Positions 1-9,407 of a DNA stretch of 64,000 nucleotides are shown here, one piece after another. Position 1 is the first letter of the stretch. Each line of letters starts with the position of its first letter. Location: positions 186,001 to 250,000 of the forward strand of contig NZ_JACVOP010000001.1 of the NCBI RefSeq assembly GCF_018882365.1, written 5' to 3'. Made by a program: the position numbers and the translations under genes. The notes under the pieces were generated by a model. The model made no database searches. It saw nothing but the letters and a program-made list of their open reading frames with translations, and had not been told where the DNA came from. The DNA is from Polynucleobacter sp. 71A-WALBACH (GTDB taxonomy: Bacteria; Pseudomonadota; Gammaproteobacteria; Burkholderiales; Burkholderiaceae).

Positions 1-2
1 AA

Positions 3-140
3 ATTGAGGCGGAGTTCTTTCTCAACATCACCCTGGTTCTCCTGCAGGATAGTCAAGGTTGGCGCATTGCCCACCTGCATGCCAGTCACTCGACCGAAGA
101 GACCTTTGATGCACCTTCTACTCCACACGGACTGCATTAA
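3..140 (+). CDS. SnoaL/NTF2-like protein, C-terminal fragment (5' end outside window)
   Basis: An open frame enters from the window edge and stops with TAA after 45 visible residues. The visible end has a beta-strand-like stretch (FFLNITLVLLQD) followed by GWRIAHLHAS. That G-W-R-I-A-H-x-H pattern is the usual last strand of SnoaL-like or NTF2-fold polyketide-cyclase/steroid-isomerase-like domains. These are small alpha+beta barrel proteins, often of unknown substrate. Only the tail is present, so start, full length and function cannot be judged. It ends 28 nt before the next plus-strand gene and may be co-transcribed with it. Confidence 0.55.
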   Translation: MEAEFFLNITLVLLQDSQGWRIAHLHASHSTEETFDAPSTPHGLH

Positions 141-168
141 TTGGTAATGTTGCCAAGATTGCCACGCT

Positions 169-783
169 ATGGATGAGCAAGTACTGCGGTCTCTAATCAA
201 GTGGCCCAATGTACCTCATTGTTTTGGCTGGCTAGCCCTTGATCGCCGCGGTCAATGGCGTATGCGTGATGAATTCGCACAAGCCAATCACTTAGCTGGG
301 AGCGTAATCCAGCACGCCGCCCTCAATGAATTTATCTCCAGAAATTATGCGCATGATTCTTTGGGTAGGTATTTTTTTCAGAATGGCCCTCAAAGGGTTT
401 TCATCACACTAGATGCAACGCCCTGGATTGCCAGAATCATTCCCAGTGAAAGTGGTCATCAACTATTAACCCAGTGTGGTACAGAGATAAGACCAGATGG
501 CGCCCTGAGTGATGAAAAAGGCAATATCTACATCACTGGATTAATACCGCAATCACATTCCGATCAAATTGATGGCGCAGTATTTACTAAAACAGAATCT
601 CTATCAGTTGCACTATTACACGATCACGACTTAGATCTTTTTTCAGAGCAATCCAAAGTGCAAGAAGATGCTTGTAGCTTTAGGGGTACTTGGCAATGGG
701 AAGGCAAGGACCTACCAATTGAGCCCATTCTCTCCGCTGAACTGAGTGAGCGATTTCAATTCGTTAAAGCACCTAGCAATTAA
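169..783 (+). CDS. Conserved hypothetical protein (Burkholderiales type)
   Basis: A 204-residue soluble protein with no signal peptide or membrane segment. It contains the blocks KWPNVPHCFGWLALDRRG (about residues 11-28), IxRNYAHDSxGRYFFQNGPQRVF (about 56-78) and a beta-rich middle. I recognise the WPNVPxCxGWLxLDxRG plus FQNGPQRVxV pattern from proteins conserved across Ralstonia and Burkholderia and annotated only with a domain-of-unknown-function name; I am not sure of its number. Function is unknown. ATG start; it follows the SnoaL-like tail by 28 nt. Its stop directly abuts the end of the convergent M48 protease gene. Confidence 0.7.
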   Translation: MDEQVLRSLIKWPNVPHCFGWLALDRRGQWRMRDEFAQANHLAGSVIQHAALNEFISRNYAHDSLGRYFFQNGPQRVFITLDATPWIARIIPSESGHQLLTQCGTEIRPDGALSDEKGNIYITGLIPQSHSDQIDGAVFTKTESLSVALLHDHDLDLFSEQSKVQEDACSFRGTWQWEGKDLPIEPILSAELSERFQFVKAPSN

Positions 784-2502
784 TTAGCTGGGCATATTTT
801 TGCCCTGCTCCTTCAATTCCTCTTGATATTGCTTTTGTATTTCACGAAGGCGCGCATCAATGCTGGAGGCTTGATAAAAGTCAGCACCACCAGAGCTTCT
901 AGCAATTTTGAGCTGCTCAATTGCTGAAGGCCATGCACCCTCAAGCGCATACTTTTCCCCAAGCGCGTAATGACGCATCGGGATATTTTTAGCCTGATCA
1001 TAGGCATTGGATAGCATGGTCCACCACACCACCTCATTGGGTTGCGCTCTAGTTCGCGCCTTTAACCAAGTAATGGCGTCATTGGTACGACCCAGCTTGA
1101 GATAAGCATTCATCATCGCCGCACCAGCGGCATAGGACTGTGGGTAAGCTTTTAAAGTAGCCTGCGCAATTTGCAAGGCTTCATCACCCTTACCTTTAGC
1201 CAATGCTAACTCAGAAGCCGTGATATCTAAAGAGAGGCTTTGCCGCTGAATAGGTGATCCTGGAGCGCTAGCGCTATTAGCAAGATTACGCGCTTGTTGC
1301 AAATAGCTGGTGGCCTGATCAAACTTACCTTGTTTTTGGGCAACGAGTGCAAGCCCATAAAAGCCTTCCATCTGCTTGCCAGGAGCTGACTGTTTACTCA
1401 AACCTTCAAAGGTATTTTTTAAGTCGTACATCTGACTAGAACTTCCAGATTGCTCCATGCGGGCGCGCGCCTTTACCAAGTAAAACTCAACGGCCGTAGG
1501 TACATTGCGATTAGGGATATTGCGAGCACGATCTTGCATATCCGCAATACGATCTGTAGTTAACGGGTGAGTACGTACATAGGCTGGAACCCCGTTATCC
1601 ATGATGCCAGTTGCTTTTTGTAGGCGCTGGAAAAAACCTGGCGCACCATTGACGTCATAACCACTTGCACTAAGTATCTGAAAGCCAATACGGTCAGCCT
1701 CGCGCTCAGCATCTCTTGAGTAGGAGAGTTGGTTATTCACGGCCATCGCTTGACCGCCCTGCATTAACCCAGAAGCTGCGCCAGGATTACGTGAAGCCGC
1801 TAGCGCACCTAGCAAAATACCAGCAAGCGCAATCATGGTGTTGGTAGCTTGCTTATCCATTTGACGTGCTAGATGACGCTGCAAAACGTGGCCCGTCTCG
1901 TGACCCATAACTGAGGCTACTTCAGAATCTGTTTCAGCGCTAACCAATAACCCGGTATGGAAACCAATAAACCCACCAGGCAATGCAAACGCATTAATAC
2001 TGCTGTCTTTAACAGCGAATACCTCAAAGTTATAGGCCCCACTACCCTGCTCGTTAGCACCGCCCAATTGCAGCCGTTTTGCAGCTTGCAATAAGCGCCG
2101 CTCCATTTGATTTAAGAAATCATAGATTGGCAGGTCATTGGAATAATCGGCATCTGGACGAATCTGGCGCATGATCATCTCGCCATACTTTTTCTCATCC
2201 ATACGGCTTAAGCTATCGCCACCAGGATCACCCATATCTGGGAGAACAAAGCTGGGTTGGGCTTGGGGCGCATTGCGTGATGGCAGATTCGAAGAGCGGG
2301 CATCTGGTGACTGAACCGCCCTACCCAAGTTTTGCAAAGCAGCCGAGTCACCTTGTACTGACACATCTCCTATTACCGAAGAAGAGGGAGGTCCGGCCGC
2401 ATATACGAGGCCCGCACTAGGGCAAGCCAAGGCCAGAATGAGCTGGCCAGCCAAAATTCGCCTAAATAACGAAGATTTTCGTGATGTCTTTATGACTCGC
2501 AT
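784..2502 (-). CDS. Periplasmic M48 zinc metalloprotease with TPR repeats (BepA/YfgC-like)
   Basis: A 572-residue exported protein. An N-terminal signal (basic start, then [15 protein letters not shown], residues 1-35) is followed by a low-complexity Pro/Ser-rich linker and an M48 peptidase domain. The zinc motif is H201-E-T-G-H205, with a downstream glutamate in the EREAD motif (about 266-270) as likely third ligand. Residues from about 340 form helical TPR-like repeats. This matches BepA/YfgC, which degrades or assists stalled outer-membrane proteins, including LptD, in E. coli. The lptD-surA operon in this window fits the same envelope quality-control role, but that link is inference. It lies divergently from moaC with about 23 nt between starts. 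Confidence 0.87.
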   Translation of the reverse strand: MRVIKTSRKSSLFRRILAGQLILALACPSAGLVYAAGPPSSSVIGDVSVQGDSAALQNLGRAVQSPDARSSNLPSRNAPQAQPSFVLPDMGDPGGDSLSRMDEKKYGEMIMRQIRPDADYSNDLPIYDFLNQMERRLLQAAKRLQLGGANEQGSGAYNFEVFAVKDSSINAFALPGGFIGFHTGLLVSAETDSEVASVMGHETGHVLQRHLARQMDKQATNTMIALAGILLGALAASRNPGAASGLMQGGQAMAVNNQLSYSRDAEREADRIGFQILSASGYDVNGAPGFFQRLQKATGIMDNGVPAYVRTHPLTTDRIADMQDRARNIPNRNVPTAVEFYLVKARARMEQSGSSSQMYDLKNTFEGLSKQSAPGKQMEGFYGLALVAQKQGKFDQATSYLQQARNLANSASAPGSPIQRQSLSLDITASELALAKGKGDEALQIAQATLKAYPQSYAAGAAMMNAYLKLGRTNDAITWLKARTRAQPNEVVWWTMLSNAYDQAKNIPMRHYALGEKYALEGAWPSAIEQLKIARSSGGADFYQASSIDARLREIQKQYQEELKEQGKNMPS

Positions 2503-2525
2503 CCCTATATGGTAAAACTTATCTC

Positions 2526-3011
2526 ATGAACAAACTAACTCATTTTGATGCCAGCGGCCAAGCCCATATGGTCAACGTTGGAGACAAACCCAATACCCAT
2601 CGGATTGCTATTGCTACAGGCAGAATCACCATGCTGCCAGAGACCTTCAGCATGATCGAAGCAGGCACCCATAAAAAAGGGGATGTTCTAGGCATCGCCC
2701 GAATTGCAGGCATTCAGGCATCCAAAAAGACCTCAGACCTAATCCCACTTTGCCATCCCTTAGCCCTGACACACGTAAGCCTGGAGTTTGCCCTAAACCA
2801 GGAAACCAGTAGCATTGCCTGCCAAGTAAGAGTAGAGACTACTGGACCCACCGGCGTTGAAATGGAAGCCCTGACCGCAGTCCAAGTCGCCCTTCTCACA
2901 ATTTATGACATGGCAAAAGCCGTTGACAGGGGTATGGTCATTGGTGATGTTCGCCTACTAGAAAAGAGTGGTGGCAAGTCTGGAGAATGGAAGGTTGTTA
3001 ACCCAATTTAA
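2526..3011 (+). CDS. moaC: Cyclic pyranopterin monophosphate synthase, MoaC
   Basis: 161 residues, the normal size for MoaC. With MoaA it converts GTP-derived 3',8-cyclo-GTP into cyclic pyranopterin monophosphate, the first molybdenum-cofactor intermediate, in the cytosol. Recognisable blocks are the N-terminal [26 protein letters not shown] (about 78-90), [15 protein letters not shown] (about 106-120) and [13 protein letters not shown] with the conserved active-site Asp and Lys. The other moa/mog/moe genes are not in this window. It starts 23 nt from the divergent M48 gene, so both promoters must be compact. It ends 5 nt before the convergent hydrolase. Confidence 0.96.
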   Translation: MNKLTHFDASGQAHMVNVGDKPNTHRIAIATGRITMLPETFSMIEAGTHKKGDVLGIARIAGIQASKKTSDLIPLCHPLALTHVSLEFALNQETSSIACQVRVETTGPTGVEMEALTAVQVALLTIYDMAKAVDRGMVIGDVRLLEKSGGKSGEWKVVNPI

Positions 3012-3016
3012 TCGAT

Positions 3017-3916
3017 TCAACGCTGCTTCAAAAACTCAATATATCTCCGACTTGCTTCTGTGGGATTTTCTAACATCAGCAGGTGTCCCGCATCAGGCAT
3101 GACGTAATGCTGATTGCCGGGGTACTTTGATTGCAAGGCGCTGATATCAACCACGGAGAAAATTTCATCCCGATCTCCCCAGAGTATCAAGGCTGGAGTA
3201 CGGACCGAAGAGCTCTTTGCAATCTGGTTCAAATATAAATTCACAATATCCCACACCTGCTGGTAATGTCGATTTGATTTCCGATAATCATCGAGCAATT
3301 GATCCTTGATCGTTTCTGGAACTACTGGTGGCTTGTAAAACAATAAATTCATCTCTAAATTTAGCTGCTCCATTGTGATTGGAATAAATGGATTAACCCC
3401 TTGAGCAAGGAGATCTTTTACCTTTGCACCCCAGGGTCCTATGCCCAAAGGCGAGCCAATAAACGCCAAAGAGCGAGTCTGCATTGGGTATTGATTGGCA
3501 TACATGCTAGAAATTGCCCCACCCATTGAACTGCCTGCAATATGCACCTTGCCAAGGCTTAATGCATTAGCTAACTGATGCAGGAGTACTACCTGATTCT
3601 CTAGCCGGTAATCCTCAATTGGAAAAGGAATGCTCTTTCCGTATCCAGGCAGATCTGGTGCAATGGCCATGAACCCAGCTGATGAGAGCGCACAAGCCAT
3701 CTCAATCCACTGCTCTTTTTGAGCAAAGAGCCCATGTAATAAAAAGACTGAACTACCGCTCCCAGCCTTTAAATACTCAATTGAGCCTTTCCCAACCTGT
3801 CTACTATCAATTTCTATAAAACAGGGAGCACCAATTAGCGGTTCGGCTCTAGCAACACTAAGCGCCAACAAAATAACGCATAGGGACTGCACCAATTTTG
3901 CAAGCATTACATTCAT
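3017..3916 (-). CDS. Secreted alpha/beta hydrolase
   Basis: 299 residues. An N-terminal signal peptide (about 1-24, ending in VARA) suggests periplasmic location. The fold is a classic alpha/beta hydrolase: oxyanion region HGLFAQKEQW (61-70), nucleophile elbow G128-S-S130-M-G132, acidic residue in LWGDRDE (about D250) and catalytic H278 in DAGHLLML. Substrate is unknown; relatives include carboxylesterases, meta-cleavage product hydrolases and lipases. Two in-frame ATGs (residues 1 and 4) both preserve the signal peptide. It is transcribed toward moaC and separated from the upstream pilin by the pilin terminator at 3931-3952, so it appears to need its own promoter in a space of about 65 nt. 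Confidence 0.85.
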   Translation of the reverse strand: MNVMLAKLVQSLCVILLALSVARAEPLIGAPCFIEIDSRQVGKGSIEYLKAGSGSSVFLLHGLFAQKEQWIEMACALSSAGFMAIAPDLPGYGKSIPFPIEDYRLENQVVLLHQLANALSLGKVHIAGSSMGGAISSMYANQYPMQTRSLAFIGSPLGIGPWGAKVKDLLAQGVNPFIPITMEQLNLEMNLLFYKPPVVPETIKDQLLDDYRKSNRHYQQVWDIVNLYLNQIAKSSSVRTPALILWGDRDEIFSVVDISALQSKYPGNQHYVMPDAGHLLMLENPTEASRRYIEFLKQR

Positions 3917-3930
3917 GGGTTTAGCTTAAC

Positions 3931-3952
3931 AAAAAGCCACCCTAGGGTGGCT
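3931..3952 (-). terminator. Rho-independent terminator after the type IV pilin gene
   Basis: An 18-bp perfect palindrome (3935-3952, AGCCACCCT and its complement) is followed on the minus strand by a T run (A run at 3931-3935 on plus). It lies 30 nt past the pilin stop and before the hydrolase start, so it should separate the two transcripts. A perfect palindrome leaves only a few central bases for the loop. Confidence 0.75.
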
Positions 3953-3981
3953 AAATTTCTTATAGATTACTTGTAACTATT

Positions 3982-4479
3982 TTATTTGGTGATACGGCAC
4001 TCCGAAGGTAGTAACTGCGGCAAAAGATTAGTGTCAGTAGAACGACAAGACCAACCACCAGCCCAAGTTGATCCCTCTGGCTTAGATAAATCAATCGCTT
4101 TGGGAACATTGGCATCTGGGTCATTTGTCGGAATAAGATGTAATGTATTTTTATTTTCAGGTGCGACATTGTTCTGAAAGTCGATAGCAATAGCTCCAGA
4201 AGGTGTGATCTCAATTAACTTCACACTTCGAGTGGGTACAAAGGTAAAGGAACCATGGGTTGCCTCGTCCATCATTACGGTGCCTCTACTTGCAAACGCC
4301 TCGGTCACTGCCAGCTTAGCGCTAGAAGAAAGATTCATGCCTTCTACGATGCGGCTACGAGCGATATAGTCCTGGTATTGAGGAACTGCAACAGCCACCA
4401 AAATACCAATGATGGCGACAACTACCATTACTTCAATTAATGTAAATCCAGACTCTTGGTGCTGATCTTGTTTAGACAT
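3982..4479 (-). CDS. Type IV pilin (PilA-like major pilin)
   Basis: 165-residue prepilin. A leader of 11 residues ends in Gly and is followed by [25 protein letters not shown], the class IVa N-terminal helix. Processing by PilD should occur after G11, giving a mature N-terminal Phe with Glu at position 5. The C-terminus carries a disulfide-bounded D-region (C145 and C161). The ATG is preceded by a CAGGAG ribosome site about 10 nt upstream. It stands alone: no pil assembly genes, two-component regulator or second pilin are next to it. Its own terminators flank it (4549-4583 upstream, 3931-3952 downstream). Likely role is twitching, adhesion or DNA uptake; a competence pseudopilin is less likely because the D-region is full length. 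Confidence 0.9.
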   Translation of the reverse strand: MSKQDQHQESGFTLIEVMVVVAIIGILVAVAVPQYQDYIARSRIVEGMNLSSSAKLAVTEAFASRGTVMMDEATHGSFTFVPTRSVKLIEITPSGAIAIDFQNNVAPENKNTLHLIPTNDPDANVPKAIDLSKPEGSTWAGGWSCRSTDTNLLPQLLPSECRITK

Positions 4480-4548
4480 TATTTTGCTCCTGAGGTTAAA
4501 TACCCCATCATCCAGTCTATACCCAACATACTCAAGGCGTCCTAACGT

Positions 4549-4583
4549 CAGAAAAGCCGGCTTTGAAGGCCGGCTTTTCTGAT
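4549..4583 (-). terminator. Rho-independent terminator after the TerC-family gene
   Basis: A perfect 14-bp stem (TCAGAAAAGCCGGC and its complement) closes a 7-nt loop. It sits 16 nt beyond the TerC-family stop and upstream of the pilin gene. The A/T-rich stem base could terminate in either direction, but only minus-strand genes flank it. Confidence 0.8.
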
Positions 4584-4598
4584 TAATGCGTAAGAAAA

Positions 4599-5306
4599 TT
4601 AATGCGCTTCTTTAGCTGCGTTCTTTTTCTTAAAGTAGGTACCGACAAGAATGACGATAGCCACACCAATAATTTCAAAGGCCAACTTAGCATCACCCAA
4701 AGCTGCCTGGATACTATCCTTAATGGCCGGATCTTCAACCAACATACCACCAGCTAGCAAGCCCAATAGGCCAGCGCCTAAGGTAATGATGATTGGGAAG
4801 CGCTCCATCACTTTGAGCAACATGGCGCTACCAAAAATGATTAATGGAATTGACATACCCAAACCAATAATCAAGAGCAATAAACGAGTCTCTTCAGGAC
4901 CTTTTTGAGCAGCAGCAGCAACTGCCAAAACGTTATCCAAACTCATGACTAAGTCAGCAATCAAGATGGTGCGGATGGCAGCCCAAATACTGGTCTTGCC
5001 TTCCAGATGCTCCTCACCGTCGCTATCAGCCAATAGCTGAACGCCAATGTAGACGAGCAAAATTGCACCAACAATTTTTAGATATGGGAGACTTAATAAT
5101 GCAACGGCAGTGATAGTCAAAATCACTCGCAAAACAATCGCTGCCGCACTACCCCAAAAAATAGCTTTCTTTTGTTGAGCGGGCGGTAGATTGCGGGAAG
5201 CTAAAGCAATCACAACCGCGTTATCGCCAGATAACAAAATATTTGCAACGATGATTGAGAGTAATGCCGCCCAAAAGGTTGCATCTGAAAATGCTGAAAA
5301 ATCCAT
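4599..5306 (-). CDS. TerC-family integral membrane protein (YjbE-type)
   Basis: 235 residues with about seven hydrophobic helices. Two copies of the TerC signature are present: SGDNA (S26-G-D28-N29) and MSLDN (S122-L-D124-N125). These acidic residues in membrane helices are thought to bind metal ions. Members of the family include tellurium-resistance TerC and manganese exporters such as Alx/MntX-like proteins and YjbE/YkoY. The C-terminus ends in a short basic tail ([11 protein letters not shown]). No yybP-ykoY manganese riboswitch fits in the 30-80 nt upstream, because the sucD terminator is there. Metal specificity cannot be told from sequence. Confidence 0.88.
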   Translation of the reverse strand: MDFSAFSDATFWAALLSIIVANILLSGDNAVVIALASRNLPPAQQKKAIFWGSAAAIVLRVILTITAVALLSLPYLKIVGAILLVYIGVQLLADSDGEEHLEGKTSIWAAIRTILIADLVMSLDNVLAVAAAAQKGPEETRLLLLIIGLGMSIPLIIFGSAMLLKVMERFPIIITLGAGLLGLLAGGMLVEDPAIKDSIQAALGDAKLAFEIIGVAIVILVGTYFKKKNAAKEAH

Positions 5307-5354
5307 AATGTCTCCGTACTTTTATATATTTTAGTTTTGACTACAAGGTATTAC

Positions 5355-5383
5355 AAAAAGCATGCCGACGAATCGGCATGCTT
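5355..5383 (-). terminator. Rho-independent terminator after sucCD
   Basis: A perfect 11-bp stem (AAGCATGCCGA and its complement, 5358-5383) with a CGAA tetraloop is followed on the minus strand by a T-rich tract. It lies directly after the sucD stop and before the TerC-family start, ending the sucC-sucD transcript. Confidence 0.85.
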
Positions 5384-5389
5384 CTTTGA

Positions 5390-6283
5390 TTACAACATGG
5401 CTTTGAGCAAAGCGGCCATTTCTGAAGGATTTCTTGTTACTTTAAAGCCACATTCTTCCATAACGGCAAGCTTAGCATCAGCTGTATCTGCACCGCCAGA
5501 GATCAATGCGCCAGCATGGCCCATACGTTTTCCAGGAGGTGCTGTTACACCTGCAATAAAGCCAACAACTGGCTTCTTCATATTGGCTTTACACCAGCGA
5601 GCTGCTTCAGCTTCATCTGGGCCGCCGATTTCACCAATCATGATGACCGCATCAGTATCCGGATCTTCATTAAACATGCGCATGATGTCAATGTGCTTTA
5701 AGCCATTGATAGGATCGCCACCAATGCCAACTGCTGTGGACTGGCCTAGACCAATTGCCGTCAATTGACCAACTGCTTCATAAGTCAAAGTACCAGAACG
5801 GCTAACTACACCAATGCGGCCCTTTTTATGAATATGGCCAGGCATGATGCCGATTTTGATTTCGTCTGGAGTAATGATTCCAGGGCAGTTTGGTCCTAGC
5901 AATAAAGTTTTCTTGCCACCAGCCGCTTCTTTTGCAGTCATCTTGTTACGTACTTCCAACATATCCTTGACTGGAATGCCTTCAGTAATACAGATAACAA
6001 AATCAAGGTCAGCTTCAACAGCTTCCCAAATTGCAGCAGCAGCGCCAGGAGGCGGAACATAAATTACAGAAGTAGTTGCGCCAGTTTGTTGAGCGGCTTC
6101 TTTTACAGTTCCATAAATTGGAATATTGAAAATAGACTCGCCCGCTTTTTTAGGATTTACACCAGCAACAAAACAGTTTTTACCGTTTGCATATTCTTGA
6201 CACTTCTCAGTGTGGAATTGGCCAGTCTTACCAGTAATACCTTGAGTAATTACTTTAGTATTTTTATTTACCAAAATAGACAT
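5390..6283 (-). CDS. sucD: Succinate-CoA ligase (ADP-forming) subunit alpha
   Basis: 297 residues. With SucC it interconverts succinyl-CoA and succinate coupled to nucleotide triphosphate formation in the TCA cycle. The N-terminal CoA-binding Rossmann fold begins ILVNKNTKVITQGITGKTG. The phosphohistidine is H256 in GKRMGHAGALISGG, and the GPNCPGIITP block is present. It is downstream of sucC with a 15-nt gap, so the two are co-transcribed in the usual C-then-D order and end at the terminator 5355-5383. The rest of the suc/odh operon is not adjacent. Confidence 0.97.
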   Translation of the reverse strand: MSILVNKNTKVITQGITGKTGQFHTEKCQEYANGKNCFVAGVNPKKAGESIFNIPIYGTVKEAAQQTGATTSVIYVPPPGAAAAIWEAVEADLDFVICITEGIPVKDMLEVRNKMTAKEAAGGKKTLLLGPNCPGIITPDEIKIGIMPGHIHKKGRIGVVSRSGTLTYEAVGQLTAIGLGQSTAVGIGGDPINGLKHIDIMRMFNEDPDTDAVIMIGEIGGPDEAEAARWCKANMKKPVVGFIAGVTAPPGKRMGHAGALISGGADTADAKLAVMEECGFKVTRNPSEMAALLKAML

Positions 6284-6298
6284 ATTGAAGTTCCTTGA

Positions 6299-7468
6299 TT
6301 ATTTGTTTTTCGCAACAGCAGCAACTACCTTAGTAGCAGCTTCTGCCATTGAATCGGCGCTAATGATTGGCAAACCTGAGTCCGCAAGAATTTTCTTGCC
6401 CAACTCTTCATTAGTACCCTTCATGCGTACAACCAAAGGTACAGTCAAGTTCACCGCTTTACATGCTGTAACTACGCCATCAGCGATTACGTCACAACGC
6501 ATGATGCCGCCGAAAATATTTACCAAAATCGCTTCAACGCTCTTGTTCTTGAGCATAATCTTGAACGCTTCTGTTACTTTCTCTGCAGTTGCGCCACCGC
6601 CAACGTCCAAGAAGTTTGCTGGCTCGCCGCCAAACAACTTAATAGTGTCCATCGTAGCCATTGCCAAGCCAGCACCATTTACCAAACAACCGATATTGCC
6701 GTCGAGTGAAATGTAAGCCAAATCAAATTTAGAAGCTTCGATCTCCGCCGCATCTTCTTCATCGATATCGCGGTAAGCCACGATTTCTGGATGACGATAC
6801 AAAGCATTCGGATCAAAATTGAATTTAGCATCAAGCGCCTTGATCTTGCCGTTGCCTTCAAGAATCAATGGGTTGATCTCAACCAATGAAGCATCGGTTT
6901 CCCAATAGGTCTTGTACAAATTCTTAAACACATCGCTTGCCATTGGAATAGAAGCATCTGGAACTCCAATGCCTTTCGCAATGATCTGACAATCAGCGTC
7001 AGTTAAACCAATCAATGGATCAACAAACACTTTAATAATTTTTTCTGGGTGAGATTCTGCAACCTCTTCAATATCCATACCACCTTCGCTGGACGCCATG
7101 ATCACATTCTTCTGTGTGCCACGATCGGTAACGATACTAAAGTAGTACTCTTTCTTGATATCAGCGCCGTCTTCAATTAAGAGGCGATTTACTTTTTGAC
7201 CTTCTGGGCCAGTTTGATGGGTTTTTAATTGCATACCCAAAATTTCAGAAGCGTATTTTTTCACTTCGTCCATGCTGCGAGCTAACTTCACACCGCCGCC
7301 TTTACCGCGACCACCCGCATGAATTTGAGCCTTAACAACCCATACTGGGCCGCCTAGCTTTTCGGCAGCTTTAATTGCCTCATCAACACTAAATGCAGGA
7401 ATGCCATTTGGAACAGGCACATTAAATTGGCGTAGTAATTCTTTGCCTTGGTACTCGTGAATTTTCAT
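6299..7468 (-). CDS. sucC: Succinate-CoA ligase (ADP-forming) subunit beta
   Basis: 389 residues, full length. An N-terminal ATP-grasp domain ([34 protein letters not shown] near residues 51-64) binds nucleotide. The C-terminal flavodoxin-like domain carries [12 protein letters not shown] and the [12 protein letters not shown] block that contacts the alpha subunit. It is the first gene of the sucCD transcription unit. The ATG has a GGGAG ribosome site about 8 nt upstream. A gap of 189 nt separates it from recX and should hold the promoter, although I see no convincing -35/-10 pair there. Confidence 0.97.
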   Translation of the reverse strand: MKIHEYQGKELLRQFNVPVPNGIPAFSVDEAIKAAEKLGGPVWVVKAQIHAGGRGKGGGVKLARSMDEVKKYASEILGMQLKTHQTGPEGQKVNRLLIEDGADIKKEYYFSIVTDRGTQKNVIMASSEGGMDIEEVAESHPEKIIKVFVDPLIGLTDADCQIIAKGIGVPDASIPMASDVFKNLYKTYWETDASLVEINPLILEGNGKIKALDAKFNFDPNALYRHPEIVAYRDIDEEDAAEIEASKFDLAYISLDGNIGCLVNGAGLAMATMDTIKLFGGEPANFLDVGGGATAEKVTEAFKIMLKNKSVEAILVNIFGGIMRCDVIADGVVTACKAVNLTVPLVVRMKGTNEELGKKILADSGLPIISADSMAEAATKVVAAVAKNK

Positions 7469-7657
7469 TATTACTCCCGAAACGGTATCTTTTTTAGCAA
7501 GCGATGAGGATTAGTAAAACCGGTTTCACCTTAATCACCTATCTACTCAATGGACAACCCATAGGTGTTCATCCGAATAAATGGAAGCGGTTCTGCCGAC
7601 TTCATAAGTCTATCATGCTGCAATGCGGCAACTATGCCTCTTTACTCCGTAATTGCC

Positions 7658-8194
7658 CTAGTCAGGGCGACCAGCTATCACCTTAGACACCACATTCGAA
7701 CTGAAGCCCTTAGAGGCCAGAAAACGATACTGACGAGCTCGTTCCTTTTGCTCTGTTGCCACAGCACCAAACTTACGGAGCCATAGCTCATAAGCGCGCT
7801 GATATTCAGTTTCTTTGAGATTCTTGAGCAGATCTGCTGTTTTTGAGCTATCCACCCCAGCCTGAGAAAGCTCATCCTGTATTTTGCGGGTCCCAAACCG
7901 CTCGCTACGGCGCCGAACTAGAGCCTCCGCAAAGCGCTGGTCAGAAAGCCAACCGCGGGCTTCGAAATCATCTAAAACCGCTTCAATCTGGATGTTTAGG
8001 GGAACGGCTGGGATAATTTCCTCGGACTCTTCCTCGGGTAACTTGAACTTCAGCATCCTTGCCGCAGACTCTTCGAGTTTCGCAGCTAGCCCCTTACGGC
8101 TGTACTCGCGCATAGATAAAAGGCGCAAAGCCCGAGCTTTGAGACTCGGGCTTTGATTCTTACCTTTTTTAACGGTGCTACCCAATTCTGACAT
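7658..8194 (-). CDS. recX: Regulatory protein RecX
   Basis: 178 residues. RecX binds RecA filaments and limits their extension and ATPase/recombinase activity. The three-helix repeats are visible: KARALRLLSMREYSRKGLAAKL near the N-terminus, the LDDFEARGWLSDQRFAEALVRRRSERFG block (about 76-103), and KFGAVATEQKERARQYRFLASKGF at the C-terminus. An acidic insertion (LPEEESEEIIPA, about 52-63) sits between repeats 1 and 2. It is 7 nt downstream of recA on the same strand, so it should be co-transcribed and SOS-inducible through the LexA box before recA. Confidence 0.92.
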   Translation of the reverse strand: MSELGSTVKKGKNQSPSLKARALRLLSMREYSRKGLAAKLEESAARMLKFKLPEEESEEIIPAVPLNIQIEAVLDDFEARGWLSDQRFAEALVRRRSERFGTRKIQDELSQAGVDSSKTADLLKNLKETEYQRAYELWLRKFGAVATEQKERARQYRFLASKGFSSNVVSKVIAGRPD

Positions 8195-8201
8195 CGAAGA
8201 A

Positions 8202-9290
8202 TTACGCTTCCTCTTCCTCGCTCAAAACATCACTAATCACTGCGGTTCCAGCTTTAACACCTAATTTGGCACGAATCTTTGCTTCAATATCTTGTGAAAT
8301 GGCTGGATTCTCTTTTAAGAACTCGCGAACATTGTCTTTACCTTGGCCAATGCGATCGCCGTTATAGGCATACCAAGAACCTGATTTCTCAACGATATCG
8401 GCTTCTACACCCATATCGATGATTTCACCTTCTCTTGAAATACCAGCGCCGTACATGATGTCAAAGATTGCTTCACGGAACGGTGGGGATACTTTGTTCT
8501 TCACTACCTTGACGCGGGTCTCGTTACCAACAATCTCATCACCTTTCTTAATGCTGCCGATGCGACGAATATCTAAACGCATAGAAGCGTAGAACTTCAG
8601 TGCATTACCGCCAGTAGTCGTTTCAGGCGAACCAAACATCACGCCAATCTTCATACGAATCTGGTTGATAAAGATCACTGTTGTATTGGTACGCTTGATT
8701 GCGCCAGTCAGCTTACGCAAGGCTTGGCTCATTAGGCGAGCCTGGAGGCCTGGTAATGAATCCCCCATATCGCCCTCGATCTCCGCCCTTGGAACCAAAG
8801 CGGCTACGGAGTCAATCACAATTAAATCGATTGAGCCCGAGCGCACTAAAGCATCGGCTATTTCCAAAGCTTGTTCGCCAGTATCTGGCTGGGAGATCAA
8901 TAAATTATTTACATCCACACCAAGGCGTGAAGCGTACTGAACATCTAAGGCGTGCTCAGCATCGATAAAGGCGCAAGTGCCACCAATCTTTTGCATCTCA
9001 GCAATCGCATGCAGGGTCAGTGTTGTTTTGCCTGAAGATTCTGGACCGTAAATCTCAATCACGCGCCCACGCGCCAAACCACCAACTCCAAGAGCAATAT
9101 CCAAACCCAATGAACCACTAGAAACTACCTGAATATCTTGATGAATCTCTGCATCGCCCAATCTCATGATTGAGCCCTTACCAAATTGCTTCTCAATTTG
9201 CGCTAAGGCTGCAGTTAATGCCTTTTGCTTATCTCCGCTCATACCGTCAAATTCGGATGAGGCTGATTTTCTCTTATCGTCCAAGGCCAT
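8202..9290 (-). CDS. recA: Recombinase RecA
   Basis: 362 residues from the chosen start ([10 protein letters not shown]). RecA forms filaments on single-stranded DNA, drives strand exchange and triggers LexA self-cleavage. Walker A is GPESSGKT (about 82-89). Loop L2 ([21 protein letters not shown]) and the acidic C-terminus SEEEEA are present. The open frame extends 33 codons further upstream, but a LexA box at 9360-9379 and an AAGGGA ribosome site about 8 nt before 9290 show that the extension is promoter/leader DNA. The next gene is recX, 7 nt downstream. Confidence 0.97.
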   Translation of the reverse strand: MALDDKRKSASSEFDGMSGDKQKALTAALAQIEKQFGKGSIMRLGDAEIHQDIQVVSSGSLGLDIALGVGGLARGRVIEIYGPESSGKTTLTLHAIAEMQKIGGTCAFIDAEHALDVQYASRLGVDVNNLLISQPDTGEQALEIADALVRSGSIDLIVIDSVAALVPRAEIEGDMGDSLPGLQARLMSQALRKLTGAIKRTNTTVIFINQIRMKIGVMFGSPETTTGGNALKFYASMRLDIRRIGSIKKGDEIVGNETRVKVVKNKVSPPFREAIFDIMYGAGISREGEIIDMGVEADIVEKSGSWYAYNGDRIGQGKDNVREFLKENPAISQDIEAKIRAKLGVKAGTAVISDVLSEEEEA

Positions 9291-9359
9291 GTTTAATCCC
9301 TTTTCACTATTTGTTAGGCTGTTTTTTGAGTTTTTTGTGCTTTTTATTGACATACGACT

Positions 9360-9379
9360 CACTGTATATAAAACCAGTA
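9360..9379 (-). promoter_or_regulatory. LexA (SOS) box of recA-recX
   Basis: The 20-mer matches the enterobacterial LexA consensus at 16 of 20 positions, with core CTGT-N8-CCAG (9362-9377; consensus CTGT-N8-ACAG). It lies 70-89 nt upstream of the recA ATG, the expected place for a repressor site over the promoter. LexA-type repressors of betaproteobacteria use the same motif. Confidence 0.85.
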
Positions 9380-9407
9380 CTATTTGCAAGTGGCTTTTAA
9401 AAAGAAT

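Noticed and set aside
5307..5389. yybP-ykoY manganese riboswitch upstream of the TerC-family gene
   Set aside because: The interval holds the sucD terminator and leaves too little room; no riboswitch core was seen.
5337..5768. 143-residue plus-strand frame opposite sucD
   Set aside because: It runs antisense through conserved sucD codons and the sucD terminator and resembles no protein family.
9291..9389. N-terminal extension of recA to 9389
   Set aside because: Covers the LexA box, is not RecA-like, and a good ribosome site precedes the ATG at 9290.
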